DNA from: CAKSHC01 sp045631845
Lineage (GTDB): Bacteria > Bacillota > Clostridia > Oscillospirales > UMGS1783
DNA: 8,015 bases
Reading direction: 5' to 3'
Assembly: GCA_045631845.1 (NCBI GenBank)
Contig: JAZQVM010000005.1
Location: forward strand, 1 to 8,015
The notes below the pieces were generated by a model. The model searched no databases and was not told the origin of the DNA. It worked only from the letters and a program-made list of their open reading frames with translations. Made by a program: the position numbers and the translations under genes. Positions 1 to 6,072 of this stretch are shown here, piece by piece. The first letter of the stretch is position 1; every line of letters begins with the position of its first letter.

Positions 1-1298
1 TAGAAGACGTACACTTCGGTATCGGGATATTTGTCACGGGTGAGCATGGCGTGCTTAGCCGTATACATACAACAGATCTTGGAGCAATACTCCTTGCCCT
101 TCTCGGCGCAAGCGGCGCAACGGGAACCGACGCACTGCACAAAGACGATCTTGTGCGGATGCACCCCGTCGGACGGGCGGAGCAGTTTACCGGCGGTCGG
201 GCCGGCGGCGTTGGTCAAACGCTCAAATTCCAAAGAGGTGATTACGTCCTTGGACTGGTTATAGGCATACTCATCAAACTGATCCATCGAGATGGGGTTA
301 AAGCCGGTGGCTACGACGATAGCGCCGTAATTCTCGGTAAACTGCTCATCTTTCTGGGTATAGTCAATGGCTTTAGCGGTACAAACCTTGTCGCACACAC
401 CGCACTTGCCCGTCTTGAGCTTGGTGCAGTAGTTGGGGTCAATGGCCGCTACCTTAGGCACGGCTTGTGCAAAAGGAATGTAGATGGCACGGCGGTCATC
501 CATGCCGAGGTTAAACTCATTGGGTACCTTTTTCTGCGGGCACTTTTCGGTACACAAGCCGCAGCCGGTACATACGTCTTCCTTAACAAAACGGGCCTTC
601 TTGTTAATGGTTACGGTAAAGTTACCCACAAAGCCCTTGACATCCTGCACTTCACTGTAGGAGAAAATGCGGATCTTCTCGTGCTGAGCCACGTCCACCA
701 TCTTCGGGGTGAGGATACAGGCGGCACAGTCTAAAGTCGGGAAGGTTTTATCCAGCTGCGCCATCTTACCGCCGATGGTGGGGTTCTTCTCAACAATATC
801 CACCTCAAAGCCGGCATCGGCAATATCGAGCGCCGTCTGAATACCGGCAATACCGCCGCCGATAACCAGCGCACGCTTGGTCACAGGGCTCTCACCGGGG
901 GTGAGCGGTACGTTGAGGTTGACCTTGGCTACCGCGGCCTTACCTAAGATAATGGCTTTCTCGGTGCCCACGGGAATGTCTTTATGTACCCACGAGCACT
1001 GCTCACGGATATTGGCGATCTCCACCATGTAGGGGTTTAAGCCTGCGGCGGCCGCCGTCTTTCTGAAGGTCGCTTCATGCATACGGGGGGAGCAGGAGCA
1101 GACCACAATGCCGGTCAGGTTATGTTCCTTCACCGCATCAATGATCATCTGCTGGCCTGCCTGCGAGCACATATACTGATAGTTGGTGGAGAAAACCACG
1201 CCCGGCTCATGCGCCAAAGCGTCCGACACCGCCTGCACGTCAACCGTGCCCGCAATGTTACTTCCGCACCAACAGACGAAAACGCCTATTCTTTGCAT
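1..1298 (-). CDS. hdrA: HdrA-like FAD/iron-sulfur subunit (CoB-CoM heterodisulfide reductase subunit A family), C-terminus off the window
   Basis: I read this frame by hand: 432 open codons from ATG at 1298 to the window edge. A strong AAGGAGG-type ribosome site lies about 8 nt upstream. The N-terminal domain has the HdrA cysteines C9, C11, C44, C67, C69 (in VVCSCSPRMHE) and C101. A dinucleotide-binding GGGIAG at 147-152 begins the thioredoxin-reductase-like FAD domain. Inserted in it is a ferredoxin-like domain with C243, C246, C249, C253 and C291, C299, C302, C306. The family's CVGSR...YCSxxCC cluster follows as C389, C405, C409, C410, with two extra cysteines (C394, C397) between. Methanogen HdrA is roughly 650 residues, so about a third, including the C-terminal ferredoxin domain, is missing because of the window end. 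In the family HdrA is the bifurcating flavin subunit, cytoplasmic, partnered with HdrB and HdrC, which here lie just upstream. The physiological donor and acceptor cannot be told from this sequence. Confidence 0.93.
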   Translation of the reverse strand, partial: MQRIGVFVCWCGSNIAGTVDVQAVSDALAHEPGVVFSTNYQYMCSQAGQQMIIDAVKEHNLTGIVVCSCSPRMHEATFRKTAAAAGLNPYMVEIANIREQCSWVHKDIPVGTEKAIILGKAAVAKVNLNVPLTPGESPVTKRALVIGGGIAGIQTALDIADAGFEVDIVEKNPTIGGKMAQLDKTFPTLDCAACILTPKMVDVAQHEKIRIFSYSEVQDVKGFVGNFTVTINKKARFVKEDVCTGCGLCTEKCPQKKVPNEFNLGMDDRRAIYIPFAQAVPKVAAIDPNYCTKLKTGKCGVCDKVCTAKAIDYTQKDEQFTENYGAIVVATGFNPISMDQFDEYAYNQSKDVITSLEFERLTNAAGPTAGKLLRPSDGVHPHKIVFVQCVGSRCAACAEKGKEYCSKICCMYTAKHAMLTRDKYPDTEVYVF

Positions 1299-1312
1299 TT
1301 GCTTTCTCCTCC

Positions 1313-1702
1313 TTATTTCCAGTATTTACGCATGGCGCTGACAATGGCCTGCTGAGGCAGATCTTCGTCTACAAGCGCCGGAATATCATCGGCATTCATA
1401 CGATTGCCGCCCTTTTGCCGCAGTACCGCCAAACGCACTGCTTCCACCATCTTGGCCGGCTCTACCCCACGGGGGCAACGGTCGACACAAGCAAAACAGG
1501 ACAGACATTTATACAGCGATTCGCTCGCCAACAACGGCTCAATATCGCCCGATTCCACCATCGATACAAACTGATGGGGATGATACTCCATCTCGTTGTA
1601 GGCAGGGCAGGTACCCGAGCATTTGCCGCATTTCATGCACTTGCGGGGGTTGATGCCGCTGGTGCGAATGATCTCGTCACGGAGCAATTCCTTATTTTCC
1701 AT
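1313..1702 (-). CDS. hdrC: HdrC-like 4Fe-4S subunit (heterodisulfide reductase subunit C family)
   Basis: A 129-residue soluble protein with two complete ferredoxin-type motifs: C22-x2-C25-x2-C28-x3-C32-P and C66-x2-C69-x2-C72-x3-C76-P. This arrangement is typical of HdrC, which passes electrons from the HdrA flavin clusters to the HdrB catalytic subunit. There is no membrane segment, so it is the cytoplasmic HdrC type and not the membrane-bound HdrE/DsrM-linked kind. The ATG overlaps the HdrB stop codon by one base (TGATG), and its ribosome site (AAGGAGG, complement of 1710-1716) lies inside the end of hdrB, so translation is probably coupled. hdrA follows 14 bp after its stop. Length fits short bacterial HdrC proteins; the C-terminal 45 residues or so are helical-looking and less conserved. 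Confidence 0.93.
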   Translation of the reverse strand: MENKELLRDEIIRTSGINPRKCMKCGKCSGTCPAYNEMEYHPHQFVSMVESGDIEPLLASESLYKCLSCFACVDRCPRGVEPAKMVEAVRLAVLRQKGGNRMNADDIPALVDEDLPQQAIVSAMRKYWK

Positions 1703-2484
1703 CAGTCTTCCTCCTTCACGCCCAGCGCTTCAGCCAGCAATTCGGTCAAGTACACGACGGGGATATCGCTGTTCTTCTCCACATTATAGCGGCACAAAGG
1801 ACAGGCCGTAACAATCTCTACCGCCTCGGCACGCTTAGCGCTTGCCGATACGGCACTCGCCTTCTTGTCGGCCGACGCCTTATCCTCCAGCACCACATAG
1901 CCGCCGCAACACTCGTTACGGGCAGGGAAATACACAGGCTCACCGCCCAAGGCGCGGATCAGATCCTCCATAATGGTCGGATTCTCGGGATCGTCCATCT
2001 GCATCACACCCGAGGGGCGAAGCAGCAGACAGCCGTAGTAGCAGGCAATCTTGCGGTTTAAGGGATTAACCACCTTTTCCTTGATGGCATCATACCCGAT
2101 CTTGTCCCGCAACAGTTCCAGATAGTGCAGAACCTCCGCCTCGCCGGCATACTGCTTATCTTCGCTGGCCATGTAGTTGTTCACACGGAAGGCAAACGCC
2201 TCATCGTTCTGCATGGCATAATTGGTCTGCTTGAGCACATTGTGGCAAGCCGAGCATACGCTCACCAACGGCTGGTTCTTATCTCTGGCCTGACACAGGG
2301 CACGCACCGAGGACAACTTGGTTGCTCGCTCACTCGACGAGGTGGTGAACACGCCGCCGCAGCACTGCCAGTTTTCAATCTCCTCCAGCGTAACCCCCAG
2401 CACCTCGGCGCAGGCACGGGCATACTTGTCCAGCACTTTGGCCTTGGTCTTCAGGGTACAACCGGGAAAGTAACTCACTCTCAT
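1702..2484 (-). CDS. hdrB: HdrB-like subunit with two CCG domains (heterodisulfide reductase subunit B family)
   Basis: A 260-residue protein from ATG at 2484. It contains two cysteine-rich CCG domains: C9, C41-C42-GG, C77-x2-C80, and C152 (in CYYGC, with C148), C192-C193-GG, C228-x2-C231. This is the full ligand set known in methanogen HdrB for two noncubane iron-sulfur clusters that cleave a disulfide. All ligands are present, so the site should be functional, but the substrate in a bacterium without coenzymes M and B is unknown. The start at 2484 is chosen over an in-frame upstream ATG at 2529 because it begins the family's MxxxYFPGC N-terminus, has AAGGAG six bases upstream, and avoids overlapping the fumarase end. 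It lies 10 bp after fumC and overlaps hdrC by one base, consistent with one transcript and coupled translation. Confidence 0.94.
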   Translation of the reverse strand: MRVSYFPGCTLKTKAKVLDKYARACAEVLGVTLEEIENWQCCGGVFTTSSSERATKLSSVRALCQARDKNQPLVSVCSACHNVLKQTNYAMQNDEAFAFRVNNYMASEDKQYAGEAEVLHYLELLRDKIGYDAIKEKVVNPLNRKIACYYGCLLLRPSGVMQMDDPENPTIMEDLIRALGGEPVYFPARNECCGGYVVLEDKASADKKASAVSASAKRAEAVEIVTACPLCRYNVEKNSDIPVVYLTELLAEALGVKEED

Positions 2485-2490
2485 CTTGTT

Positions 2491-2496
2491 CTCCTT
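2491..2496 (-). promoter_or_regulatory. Ribosome binding site of hdrB overlapping the fumC stop codon
   Basis: The complement reads AAGGAG, six bases before the ATG at 2484, and shares bases with the fumarase TAA at 2495-2497. This decides the hdrB start over the upstream in-frame ATG at 2529 and suggests that ribosomes ending fumC can re-initiate on hdrB. Confidence 0.85.
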
Positions 2497-3871
2497 ATAC
2501 CATCTGTTCGGGATGGAACACTTCATCAAAACGCTCGGCCGTTAGGAACCCGAGTTCCACACAGGCTTCTTTGAGCGAGATGTTATCCTTAAAGGCTTTC
2601 TTGGCCGTCTTGGCCGCATTTTCATAACCGATATAGGGGTTGAGCGCCGTAACCAGCATCAAAGAATTATGTAAGTTATGATGCATCTTCTCACGGTTGG
2701 CCTTGATGCCGACGGCGCAGTTCTTGTTAAAGGACACAATCGCCTCGGCAAGCAACCGGCTTGACTGCAAGAAATTATAAATGCAAACCGGCATAAAGAC
2801 GTTCAGCTCAAAGTTACCCTGAGAAGCCGCCATGCCGACAGCCACGTCATTACCCATAACCTGAACGGCAACCATCGTCACCGCCTCACACTGAGTGGGG
2901 TTAACCTTACCGGGCATGATGGAAGAACCGGGCTCGTTCTCGGGAATGGTGATCTCGCCCAGACCGTCACGGGGACCGGAAGCCAGCCAGCGGATATCGT
3001 TGGCAATCTTCATCATGTCGCAAGCCAAGGCCTTGATAGCGCCGTGAGCAAAGACCAGTTCATCCTTAGAAGTCAAAGCATGGAACTTGTTGGAAGCGGT
3101 TACGAAAGGCTTTTGAGTAATCTTGGATACTTCTTTAGCCACCAGTTCATCAAAGCCCTTGGGAGCATTAAGTCCGGTGCCGACAGCCGTGCCGCCCAGC
3201 GCCAGTTCATGAAGGGGTTTAACGGCCATTTCGAGCAGTTCTACGTCACGTTCCAAGCTGCTTCTCCAGCCGCTGATCTCCTGAGAGAAGGTAATCGGAG
3301 TAGCATCCTGCAGATGGGTACGACCCGATTTCACAATGCCCTCGTTCTCCTCCTCCAATCTCTTGAAGGTGTTGATCAGAGCCTTGGCGGCAGGGATCAG
3401 GTGATCTTCCACCGTCAGTACAGCCGAAATGTGCATGGCCGTGGGGAAGGTATCGTTGGACGACTGGCTCATATTGATATCGTCGTTGGGATGGAGCAGT
3501 TTCTGGCCGGCGATCTCGTTACCGCGATTGGCAATCACTTCGTTGGCATTCATGTTGGACTGAGTACCCGAACCGGTCTGCCAAACCACCAGCGGGAAAT
3601 GATCGTTGAGCGAGCCGGAGATCACTTCATTACAAGCCTTGGAAATGGCGTCGAGTTTCTCAGCCGTCATCTTCTCGGGTCGCAGGGCATGATTGGCCAG
3701 CGCCGCCGCCTTCTTCAAAATACCAAAGGCATAGGTAATCTCACGGGGCATCGTTTCGATGTCCATACCGATTACAAAGTTCTCATGGCTGCGCTGTGTC
3801 TGCGCCGCCCAGTAACGATCTGCGGGAACCTTTACTTCCCCCATCGAGTCGTGTTCAATACGAAATTCCAT
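2495..3871 (-). CDS. fumC: Class II fumarate hydratase (fumarase C)
   Basis: A 458-residue member of the fumarase/aspartase superfamily that interconverts malate and fumarate without an iron-sulfur cluster; it acts in the cytoplasm as a homotetramer in known relatives. Visible signatures are GSGTQSNMNANE at about 100-111, SSND at 137-140, the general-acid/base region SGRTHLQDATP with H186, and the mobile catalytic loop GSSIMPGKVNP at 315-325. The start DSMGEVKVPADRYWAAQTQRS matches fumarase and differs from aspartase, so FumC is preferred over AspA. Length equals the usual 460 or so. A purine-rich ribosome site (AAGGAAGG, complement of 3880-3887) precedes the ATG and overlaps the stop of the dehydrogenase gene by one base. 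It is gene two of an operon: dehydrogenase 15 bp upstream, hdrB 10 bp downstream. That position argues for a role in a malate-fumarate branch linked to the Hdr electron module. Confidence 0.96.
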   Translation of the reverse strand: MEFRIEHDSMGEVKVPADRYWAAQTQRSHENFVIGMDIETMPREITYAFGILKKAAALANHALRPEKMTAEKLDAISKACNEVISGSLNDHFPLVVWQTGSGTQSNMNANEVIANRGNEIAGQKLLHPNDDINMSQSSNDTFPTAMHISAVLTVEDHLIPAAKALINTFKRLEEENEGIVKSGRTHLQDATPITFSQEISGWRSSLERDVELLEMAVKPLHELALGGTAVGTGLNAPKGFDELVAKEVSKITQKPFVTASNKFHALTSKDELVFAHGAIKALACDMMKIANDIRWLASGPRDGLGEITIPENEPGSSIMPGKVNPTQCEAVTMVAVQVMGNDVAVGMAASQGNFELNVFMPVCIYNFLQSSRLLAEAIVSFNKNCAVGIKANREKMHHNLHNSLMLVTALNPYIGYENAAKTAKKAFKDNISLKEACVELGFLTAERFDEVFHPEQMV

Positions 3872-3886
3872 CCTGAATCCCTTCCT

Positions 3887-4831
3887 TTATATCTTGATAC
3901 TTTTGATTACGTTTTTCAGACACTCGGCACTGTGATGCAACTGCTTGAGTTCACAATCGGTCAGCGGCAGCAGCAGCTTGGAGTGTGCGCCTTGGTTGTT
4001 TACTACATTGAGGATGGACATACATACATCATCAATGCCATATTCGCCGTTGAGCATAGTCGATACCGTCATGGTCGTATCAATCGAACTGAGCAAAGCC
4101 TTAACAATATAACAAACGGTAACCGAAACGGCATTAAAGGTCGCCCCTTTAGCGGCAATGATACGGCCGCCCGAGGTGCGAACATAATTTTCAATCTCCT
4201 CATGGTCGAGTTCGGGGTAATGCGTGGCAGGATTGACCATCAGTTTGTTCCAATCGTCCAGCGGAATATTGGAAATGCTGGCCACCGACCAGGGAATGAA
4301 GGAGGAGTCACCGTGTTCACCCAATACATAAGCATGAATGTTCTGCTGGTTGATCGAACAACATTCACTCAACCGTACACGCAAACGGGAGGTATCCAGC
4401 ACCGTACCCGAACCGATGATGTGGCTCTCGGGCAGGCCCGATACCTTATTAAATACATAGGTCAGAATATCAACAGGGTTACTTACTATAATATAATGGG
4501 CTTCGGGCGCATACCGAACAATCTGCGGAATGATCTGCTTGGTAATGTCGGTATTCACCTGCGCCAACTCCAGACGGGATTGTCCCGCTTTACGGGGCAG
4601 ACCTGAAGTGAGGATAACAATATCCGAACCCACCGCATCGGCATAACTGCCTTCGTAGATCAGGCAGGGATGGCAGAAAGGCGTGCCTTGGTAAATATCC
4701 ATAGCCACACCGATGGCCTTCTCCCGATTGATATCGATCATCACAATCTCCGATGTCGCACCCGTGACCGCCAAGGTGTAGGCAATGGTAGCGCCCACCT
4801 GTCCGGCACCGATAATAGTAATCTTACTCAT
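3887..4831 (-). CDS. Lactate/malate dehydrogenase family protein, probably malate dehydrogenase on an LDH-type scaffold
   Basis: A 314-residue NAD-dependent 2-hydroxyacid dehydrogenase. The Rossmann motif GAGQVGA is at 8-14 and D33 ends beta-2, favouring NAD over NADP. Catalytic residues are present: R86 (R109 in LDH numbering), D146 (D168), R149 (R171), H173 (H195) in LGEHGDSS. The body looks like L-lactate dehydrogenase: GSGTVLDTSR, GEHGDSS and KGAT with T231 (T246). The substrate loop, however, reads GLPRKAGQSR, putting R80 where LDHs carry Gln102 and malate dehydrogenases carry Arg102. Changing Gln102 to Arg in Bacillus LDH is known to switch preference to oxaloacetate. With fumC 15 bp downstream, malate dehydrogenase activity is the better inference; L-lactate dehydrogenase is the alternative by overall similarity. 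The ATG has CAGGAGGA nine bases upstream. It is the first gene after the operon promoter. Confidence 0.85.
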   Translation of the reverse strand: MSKITIIGAGQVGATIAYTLAVTGATSEIVMIDINREKAIGVAMDIYQGTPFCHPCLIYEGSYADAVGSDIVILTSGLPRKAGQSRLELAQVNTDITKQIIPQIVRYAPEAHYIIVSNPVDILTYVFNKVSGLPESHIIGSGTVLDTSRLRVRLSECCSINQQNIHAYVLGEHGDSSFIPWSVASISNIPLDDWNKLMVNPATHYPELDHEEIENYVRTSGGRIIAAKGATFNAVSVTVCYIVKALLSSIDTTMTVSTMLNGEYGIDDVCMSILNVVNNQGAHSKLLLPLTDCELKQLHHSAECLKNVIKSIKI

Positions 4832-4867
4832 GCAATTTTTTCCTCCTGTTTTTGCATTTATCTTTAC

Positions 4868-4915
4868 GCACCGATAAGCGGCCCGACAATTCCGTCGTCC
4901 GCTTCCTTCCGGTGC
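4868..4915 (-). promoter_or_regulatory. Stable hairpin in the 5' leader of the dehydrogenase-fumC-hdrBCA operon
   Basis: Three nested, perfectly complementary arm pairs form one interrupted stem: 4868-4873 with 4910-4915, 4876-4881 with 4899-4904, and 4884-4887 with 4894-4897, with a six-base loop. It lies in the predicted untranslated leader, roughly 27 nt after the inferred transcription start and 36 nt before the ATG. There is no following T-run in either direction, so it is not an intrinsic terminator. It could stabilise the mRNA or be part of a regulatory RNA; no known riboswitch class is recognised. Confidence 0.55.
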
Positions 4916-4948
4916 CCCATTCTCTGCATCTCCAAAGACACCCAGATT

Positions 4949-4977
4949 ATTCTAACAAAAAAGCATTCGCCTGTCAA
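4949..4977 (-). promoter_or_regulatory. Sigma-A-type promoter of the dehydrogenase-fumC-hdrBCA operon
   Basis: On the minus strand TTGACA (complement of 4972-4977), a 17-bp spacer, then TAGAAT (complement of 4949-4954). The -35 is perfect and the -10 is one base off consensus. Transcription would start near 4942, leaving a leader of about 110 nt before the ATG at 4831. No convincing operator is visible; in particular no full Rex-type palindrome. Confidence 0.8.
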
Positions 4978-5076
4978 AGGGTTTTGCATCTTTTGTCGAA
5001 TTTCTCCGTATAGAGTATATGACATCCCGAGGAAAATTACAACATTTTTTGCTCTTTTGCCCCTATGGTTTTTCTG

Positions 5077-5105
5077 TTGACAAATTTTTAAATATGGTAT
5101 ATGAT
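5077..5105 (+). promoter_or_regulatory. Sigma-A-type promoter of the zinc-ribbon membrane protein gene
   Basis: TTGACA at 5077-5082, a 17-bp AT-rich spacer, then TATGAT at 5100-5105, one base off consensus. The start would be near 5112, giving a short leader of about 24 nt before the ATG at 5136. A modest ribosome site (GTGAGGAA, 5122-5129) sits at normal distance. It is divergent from the operon promoter, with the two -35 elements about 100 bp apart. Confidence 0.8.
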
Positions 5106-5135
5106 GGATGTAAATAAAAAAGTGAGGAATTTATC

Positions 5136-5585
5136 ATGGAAAATCAAGCACGTTTTTGCACCAACTGCGGCAAAGCTCTTGCGTCCGAAGCCCGCTTTTG
5201 CCCTAACTGCGGCACCGCCTGCGCCGTTGCCGAACCCGTAGTGGATTCCACTGTTGAATCGGTTACCGAGTCCATTGTTACCCCTGCCGAGCCTGAGGCT
5301 CCCAGCGTCAACATCGCAATGCCGATCGTGGCTATGGTCTGCGGCATTATGGGCTTCATTTTCACCCTCGCTTCCCTGCCCGAAGGCGGTATGTGGGAGA
5401 ATTTTATTTTCTTCCTGCTCGCGTCTCCCGCCATTGCCTTGGCCATCATCTTCGGCCTTCCGAACCTGAAGACCAGCATCGCCGCCCGCCGCATCAACAC
5501 CATCATCTTCAGCGCCATCGGCTTGGGTACGGCAGCCTTCTCCGCCACCATCAGCCTGATCGACCTGATGGTGCACCTGAGCTAA
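5136..5585 (+). CDS. Zinc-ribbon domain membrane protein of unknown function
   Basis: A 149-residue protein and the only plus-strand gene in the window. Its first 26 residues form a treble-clef/zinc-ribbon: C8-x2-C11-G-K and C22-x2-C25-G, the double CxxCG pattern of the zinc_ribbon_2/DZR families. A linker of about 30 acidic and proline-rich residues follows, then three hydrophobic stretches at roughly 60-82, 88-107 and 121-145 that are probably membrane helices. There is no signal peptide, so the zinc ribbon most likely stays cytoplasmic at the N-terminus. Such small proteins are common in Clostridia and generally uncharacterised; I do not assign a function. It has its own strong promoter and converges on the SLOG-family gene, sharing a terminator, so it is transcribed alone. 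Confidence 0.85.
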   Translation: MENQARFCTNCGKALASEARFCPNCGTACAVAEPVVDSTVESVTESIVTPAEPEAPSVNIAMPIVAMVCGIMGFIFTLASLPEGGMWENFIFFLLASPAIALAIIFGLPNLKTSIAARRINTIIFSAIGLGTAAFSATISLIDLMVHLS

Positions 5586-5604
5586 CTTTACTTGCATAAA
5601 AAAC

Positions 5605-5624
5605 GGTAGGCATATATGCCTACC
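5605..5624. terminator. Bidirectional intrinsic terminator between convergent genes
   Basis: A perfect 20-base palindrome (arms 5605-5614 and 5615-5624; in RNA the central AU-rich bases form the loop). On the plus side it is followed by ATATTTTTATC and TTTTT, ending the zinc-ribbon gene. On the minus strand it is followed by GTTTTTTAT, ending the SLOG-family gene. The stop codon of the minus-strand gene (5620-5622) lies inside the palindrome. Confidence 0.85.
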
Positions 5625-6006
5625 ATATTTTTATCTTTTTCATTCTTAAGGGTTTGCCGTATTGTTGAGCAAATTCAATCATAGACTTGGTCCCGCGGCT
5701 TTCTCCGTCCCAAAAACAAATCACATAATCGGCCACCTGCGCCATCTCCTTGTTGCGCCTGGGCCCGGCACTCCTGCCATACCGATCCCAATCGGCAAGG
5801 TGCTCTTCCACATCAAACCCGTTCTCGTCGGCATAGCGCTCCCCGATGGCATCGGCACCGCTGGCTCCCCCTGAAACGATAATAATATCGTTCTCTTTTC
5901 GGATGTTGGACAAGCAAAAATCAATATACTCTTTGGCTTCCTCGTAATCGTCGTAATCACGGCATCCGGCAATCACCACTCGCTTCACAGGTCTATTGTG
6001 CTTCAT
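5620..6006 (-). CDS. DUF2493 / YspA-type SLOG family protein
   Basis: A 128-residue cytoplasmic protein with a Rossmann-like SLOG (YspA/cpYpsA-related) fold. Visible motifs are an N-terminal beta strand ending in AGCRDY (13-18), the nucleotide-binding loop SGGASGAD (45-52), a conserved AGPRRNKEM (80-88) and GESRGTKSMI (101-110) before the final strand. SLOG proteins are thought to bind nucleotides or their derivatives, and many occur with phage, plasmid or conflict systems, but this branch lacks a defined reaction; I do not propose one. The length suits a stand-alone domain. The start has AGGAGG (complement of 6015-6020) eight bases upstream. It is monocistronic. Unusually, an intrinsic terminator and a highly structured leader precede it, suggesting that expression is controlled by read-through. 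Its stop codon lies within the downstream terminator stem. Confidence 0.85.
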   Translation of the reverse strand: MKHNRPVKRVVIAGCRDYDDYEEAKEYIDFCLSNIRKENDIIIVSGGASGADAIGERYADENGFDVEEHLADWDRYGRSAGPRRNKEMAQVADYVICFWDGESRGTKSMIEFAQQYGKPLRMKKIKIW

Positions 6007-6020
6007 TCTCTTATCCTCCT

Positions 6021-6050
6021 AAAAAAAAGAGCACACTCCGAGGAGTGTGC
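6021..6050 (-). terminator. Intrinsic terminator (possible attenuator) directly upstream of the SLOG gene ribosome site
   Basis: On the minus strand an 8-bp stem GCACACTC/GAGTGTGC with a CTCG loop (6031-6050) is followed by CT and eight T residues (6021-6028), a textbook terminator. The ribosome site AGGAGG starts immediately after the T-run. Leader bases GAGCAC (complement of 6058-6063) can pair instead with the 3' arm (complement of 6029-6034), and GAGGAG (complement of 6061-6066) with CTCCTC in the 5' arm and loop, so an antiterminator is conceivable. Confidence 0.8.
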
Positions 6051-6072
6051 CGAAAAAGTGCTCCTCACTTGT

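Noticed and set aside
51..734. Long plus-strand open frame opposite hdrA, and similar ones opposite fumC (3044-4606) and the GGGtGRT gene (6347-7072)
   Set aside because: They are antisense to genes with complete conserved motifs and have no family motif or convincing ribosome site of their own; they are by-products of the GC-rich codon use of the real genes.
2485..2529. In-frame upstream ATG for hdrB giving a 15-residue N-terminal extension
   Set aside because: It would overlap the fumC coding end, the extension matches no HdrB N-terminus, and a good ribosome site precedes the ATG at 2484.
4896..4915. Minus-strand CCGGAAGGAAGC in the operon leader resembles the conserved tip of bacterial SRP RNA
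   Set aside because: The flanking bases do not form the SRP helix 8 with a GGAA tetraloop; they pair in a different stem (4868-4915), and the element lies in an mRNA leader. The likeness is probably chance.
4947..4962. Possible Rex (NADH sensor) operator around TTGTTAGAATAA at the operon -10 region
   Set aside because: Only one half-site resembles the clostridial Rex consensus; the inverted second half (TTAACAA) is absent.
4992..5020. Second plus-strand promoter-like pair TTGTCG / TATATG upstream of the zinc-ribbon gene
   Set aside because: Both hexamers match consensus weakly (about 4/6) and a near-perfect promoter lies closer to the gene at 5077-5105.
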